This document shows positions 13,662 through 15,920 of a stretch of 15,920 bases of DNA, one piece after another. This DNA comes from CAYLLT01 sp964591605 (GTDB taxonomy: Bacteria > Planctomycetota > Phycisphaerae > UBA1845 > PWPN01). Position numbers and translations under genes: made by a program. Within the stretch, counting starts at the first letter, position 1; each line of letters starts with the position of its first letter. Under the pieces are notes generated by a model. That model was not told the origin of the DNA. It ran no database searches and worked only from the letters and a program-made list of their open reading frames with translations. The stretch lies in contig CAZQEN010000165.1 of assembly GCA_964591605.1 (NCBI GenBank), forward strand, positions 1 through 15,920, read 5' to 3'.

Positions 13662-14750
13662 TCAGGCCCTGGCCCACTCCGCCCATGGCACGTCGAGAAC
13701 GACGCGCGGGGCCGACCCGCGGCCGGGCAGGCGGCGGAGCGTGAGCGTCCGGTGCATGGGCAGCGGGGCGATGCCGTCCACATGCCCGAATGTGTCGAGG
13801 GCGATCACCGGGATCCGCCGCTTCGGTGGAAGATGATGCTGGAGAATGTTGAACGCCTGCTCGGAGAGTTCCTGGTCGCCCTTGTGGAAGTTGCCCAGGA
13901 TGATGCCGGCGGGGCGGTCCAACAGGCCGGCGAGCTGCAGGGCGGCCATCATGCGGTCGATCGGGTCAACGTCCTCGTTCACGTCTTCGAGGGCGAGCCA
14001 TTTGCCCCGGGTGTCCACCGCCCGGGCGTATTTCGAGGCCAGCAGCGGAAGGATCACGCTGAGCGTGCCGCCGACCACGCGGATACGGCTGCCGGCGGGG
14101 ATGCTCCCCTGCAGCAGCCGACCGCGCGGCACCCGCGACGAGCCCTTGCCGTCGAGAATGTCGGCCACATCGCGGAAGAAGTCGGCGAAGGCGACCGGAT
14201 AGCGGGCGAGAGCCCAGCCCACGGCGAACGCCCGGCGCTTCTTGGGCCCGATGCTCACCGCCCGCGTCAACTCCTCGAAGTGCCGGTAGGCGTAGCGTTC
14301 CCCCGCGGCGAACAGGAAGGTCGGGCCCATGTCGTAGAGCGCCACCGCCTTGTCGTACTGGGCGGTGATGTTGACCAGCGTCGTCATCTCGCTGAAGCCG
14401 AAGACGTAAATGGTGGTCCGGCGCCGGCGCAGCACGTCGAAGTTGACGCGATTCAGGATCCGGGTGAACCACGCGCCGCCGCGGATCGTGACCAGGGCGG
14501 CCACGGAGTCGTCGGCCAGGACGCGCGTGAGCTCGCGGGCCCGCGCCTCGTCGTCGGCCCGCCCACCGGTCTTATCCGCATGGCGGGCATAGATGAGCTG
14601 CTGGTTGGCGGTGACCTCGTATCGACCGGCGACGCCCTGGCGGGCGAGGGCCAGCATGCCCTCGAAACCGTCAGGACCCAGGCGGTCGACGTCGCGGGCA
14701 GCCGAGCTGCCCAGCCCGGTGATGTGAATGCGTCTGCGTGGTTTCGTCAT
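13662..14750 (-). CDS. S66-family LD-carboxypeptidase (LdcA/MccF-like)
   Basis: S66 serine peptidases remove the terminal D-Ala of murein tetrapeptides during recycling, or cleave microcin C-like compounds in the MccF branch. In this 362-aa product the Ser-Glu-His triad is visible: S120 in 'VFGFSEMTTL' (family GYSD-x-T block), E255 in 'WLALEDVNED' and H323 in 'DTFGHVDGIAPLP'. The oxyanion 'TIRGGAWFTRIL' lies at about 88-99. It is slightly longer than LdcA (about 305 aa), through extra sequence between 125 and 200. No signal peptide is seen, so it is cytoplasmic. The start at 14750 gives the family's expected N-terminus; an upstream ATG at 14828 adds residues with no family resemblance. The Shine-Dalgarno is weak (GGAAG at 8 nt). 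Biochemical substrate remains open. Confidence 0.88.
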   Translation of the reverse strand: MTKPRRRIHITGLGSSAARDVDRLGPDGFEGMLALARQGVAGRYEVTANQQLIYARHADKTGGRADDEARARELTRVLADDSVAALVTIRGGAWFTRILNRVNFDVLRRRRTTIYVFGFSEMTTLVNITAQYDKAVALYDMGPTFLFAAGERYAYRHFEELTRAVSIGPKKRRAFAVGWALARYPVAFADFFRDVADILDGKGSSRVPRGRLLQGSIPAGSRIRVVGGTLSVILPLLASKYARAVDTRGKWLALEDVNEDVDPIDRMMAALQLAGLLDRPAGIILGNFHKGDQELSEQAFNILQHHLPPKRRIPVIALDTFGHVDGIAPLPMHRTLTLRRLPGRGSAPRVVLDVPWAEWARA

Positions 14751-14859
14751 GTGTCTGACTTCCGCCTTTACGCTCAATCCGACCATCCTGCATGGAAGTG
14801 CCCACGTCGGGCCATTCGAGCCTCCCATCGCCAGGCAGGAGCGCAGAAAGGTATACCCG

Positions 14860-14942
14860 GGGTGGCGTGGGTCCCGATGCCACCCTGTTCGACAGTGTCA
14901 ATCATTCTGCGTTCCTGGCGTTGAATCTCAAATCCCGGATTT
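14860..14942. repeat. Short palindromes between the S66 and BtpA genes
   Basis: GGGTGGC (14860-14866) and GCCACCC (14879-14885) form a 7-bp stem with a 12-nt loop, downstream of btpA in its direction. AAATCC-c-GGATTT at 14930-14942 lies in an AT-richer stretch (TTGAATCTCAAATCCCGG) of a type often dispersed in such genomes. Neither is followed by a T-run. Confidence 0.45.
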
Positions 14943-14995
14943 CAAATCCGTCATGCTCATCTGTTCCTTGACGGTCCAACCTGTACCCCATCCGC

Positions 14996-15775
14996 TCAGC
15001 CCGTGACCTCCACAAACCGGCGCGCCCGATCGGCGTCCACCGGGGCGGTGGTCTTCCCATCCTGCTTGATCGCGGTGCCGACAATGAGCCCGTCGGCGAT
15101 GTCGAGCAGCGCGCGGGCGGTTTCCAGCGTCGCCCCGCTGCCGACCAGCAGCGGCCGATCGGGAACGGCGGCCTTCACCCGGCGCAGGTCCTCCAGGCTC
15201 GTCGGCTTGCCGGTGCCCGTGCCGCTGACGATGAGGCCATCGGCCCGTCCGCGGTACGCGGTTTCCTCCGCGGCCTCGGCGATGTCGTCGCCGGAGAGCG
15301 GCCGGGCGTGCTTCACGTGCACGTCGGCAAAAACCGCCGCCTCGCTGCCGATGCGCCGGCGATAGCGCAGCGTCTCGTCGGCGCGGCCTTCGACGATGCC
15401 CTGGTCGGTGGCGTACACACCCGCATGGACGTTGACGCGGATGAACCGCGCACCCGTGACAGTCGCGATGGCCAGCGCGGCCAGCGGATCGTTCCGCAGG
15501 ACGTTGATGCCGAGCGGAAGATCGACGGTGCTGCGGATGGCACGGGCGACCACGGTCATGCAGGCGACGGTATGCGGGTCGACGCACGTTGCACGGAACG
15601 GGGCATCGCCGAAGTTCTCGAGCATGAGGGCATGAAAACCGGCGGCGGCCAGCCGGCGGGCATCCTCGCACGCAGAATCGATGATGCGGGCCAGCGGCCA
15701 CTCGCCGGCCGGACTGCCGGGCAGCGGCGGCAGGTGCAGCATGCCCACCAGCGCGCGCGGGGGGAGAAATCGCAT
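14996..15775 (-). CDS. BtpA-family TIM-barrel protein
   Basis: The 259-aa product has the BtpA family blocks: 'LVGMLHLPPLPGSP' (about 9-22), 'GFHALMLENFGDAPF' (about 45-59), 'LPLGINVLRNDPLAALAIA' (about 86-104), 'FIRVNVHAGVYATDQGIVEG' (about 111-130), 'FADVHVKHARPL' (about 147-158), 'GLIVSGTGTGKPT' and the C-terminal phosphate-loop-like 'PLLVGSGAT' and 'GLIVGTAIKQDGK'. In cyanobacteria BtpA affects photosystem I stability; in archaea and heterotrophs it must do something else, perhaps as a phosphate-binding TIM-barrel enzyme, which is unproven. The start at 15775 has AGGAG 6 nt upstream; longer readings start in Pro-rich non-coding sequence. It stands alone, 245 nt from the S66 gene. Confidence 0.9.
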   Translation of the reverse strand: MRFLPPRALVGMLHLPPLPGSPAGEWPLARIIDSACEDARRLAAAGFHALMLENFGDAPFRATCVDPHTVACMTVVARAIRSTVDLPLGINVLRNDPLAALAIATVTGARFIRVNVHAGVYATDQGIVEGRADETLRYRRRIGSEAAVFADVHVKHARPLSGDDIAEAAEETAYRGRADGLIVSGTGTGKPTSLEDLRRVKAAVPDRPLLVGSGATLETARALLDIADGLIVGTAIKQDGKTTAPVDADRARRFVEVTG

Positions 15776-15875
15776 GGGCGTCTCCTGCGTGTTCGTTGTC
15801 TTCTGTTCGTTGTTGCGGAGCTCGCCACCTGGACCACATGAACCGGGTCCGTGGGGAGGCTCGCACGGGCAGCGT

Positions 15876-15894
15876 GGGGGGGGGGGGGGGGGGG
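15876..15894. repeat. Homopolymer of 19 G residues
   Basis: An uninterrupted run of 19 G lies 100 bp upstream of the BtpA start (C on its coding strand), close to the window end and followed by CACCCC. Runs this long are hypermutable in vivo, and are also a known artefact of sequencing or assembly at the end of a contig. The length shown should not be trusted without long-read support. Confidence 0.85.
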
Positions 15895-15920
15895 CACCCC
15901 GCCGCAACAGCACCCACCCC

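Noticed and set aside
13752..14924. Long plus-strand open frame (390 codons) opposite the S66 peptidase
   Set aside because: The minus strand encodes a complete Ser-Glu-His triad in family context; the plus-strand product is a GC-driven shadow.

Overview
This is a high-GC bacterial window that looks like a planctomycete, most likely of the Phycisphaerae type. The grounds are a BlaI repressor paired with a very large M56 sensor-protease, a secreted Pro/Gln-rich protein starting with an 'ANGDRIEGQIV' segment, a BtpA-family protein, and intergenic DNA crowded with GC-rich palindromic repeats. The lineage is an inference from gene content; no rRNA or tRNA gene is visible.

Layout. (1) 1-427 (minus) is the 5' part of thiC, running off the left edge. 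It is preceded by a TPP riboswitch (559-774) whose P5 loop carries a 101-bp palindromic element. (2) A short hibernation-promoting-factor gene (956-1264, plus) is divergent from thiC. (3) 1477-4001 (minus) is a compact run of envelope/stress-type genes: lmo0937-like membrane peptide, a 36-aa Cys-containing secreted peptide, a 49-aa lipoprotein, DUF883/YqjD-like, holin-X/YqjE-like and an AI-2E family transporter. The two tiny genes are easily missed. (4) 4425-5918 (minus) is an exported amidohydrolase. (5) 6342-10620 (minus) is a blaI-M56 regulatory pair. The 1238-aa M56 protein continues after its last membrane segment into a thioredoxin-like domain, a Wzz-like coiled coil, a planctomycete-type repeat module, a small beta domain and a Wza-like polysaccharide-export domain. 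A promoter with two BlaI-type dyads 22 bp apart lies in front of blaI. (6) 11246-13532 (plus) holds a secreted protein with an apparently leaderless promoter, followed after 13 nt by purC. (7) 13662-14750 (minus) is an S66 LD-carboxypeptidase and 14996-15775 (minus) a BtpA-family protein with a 19-G homopolymer upstream.

How the genes work together. ThiC and PurC both touch the aminoimidazole ribotide branch: ThiC consumes AIR for thiamine pyrimidine, and PurC acts two steps further along purine synthesis. They are not adjacent, so this is only a pathway link. The stress-type operon, the BlaI/M56 pair and the S66 peptidase all point to envelope maintenance. The most unusual items are the domain-shuffled M56 protein under a twin-operator promoter, the repeat-invaded TPP riboswitch and the two unrecognised small secreted genes.
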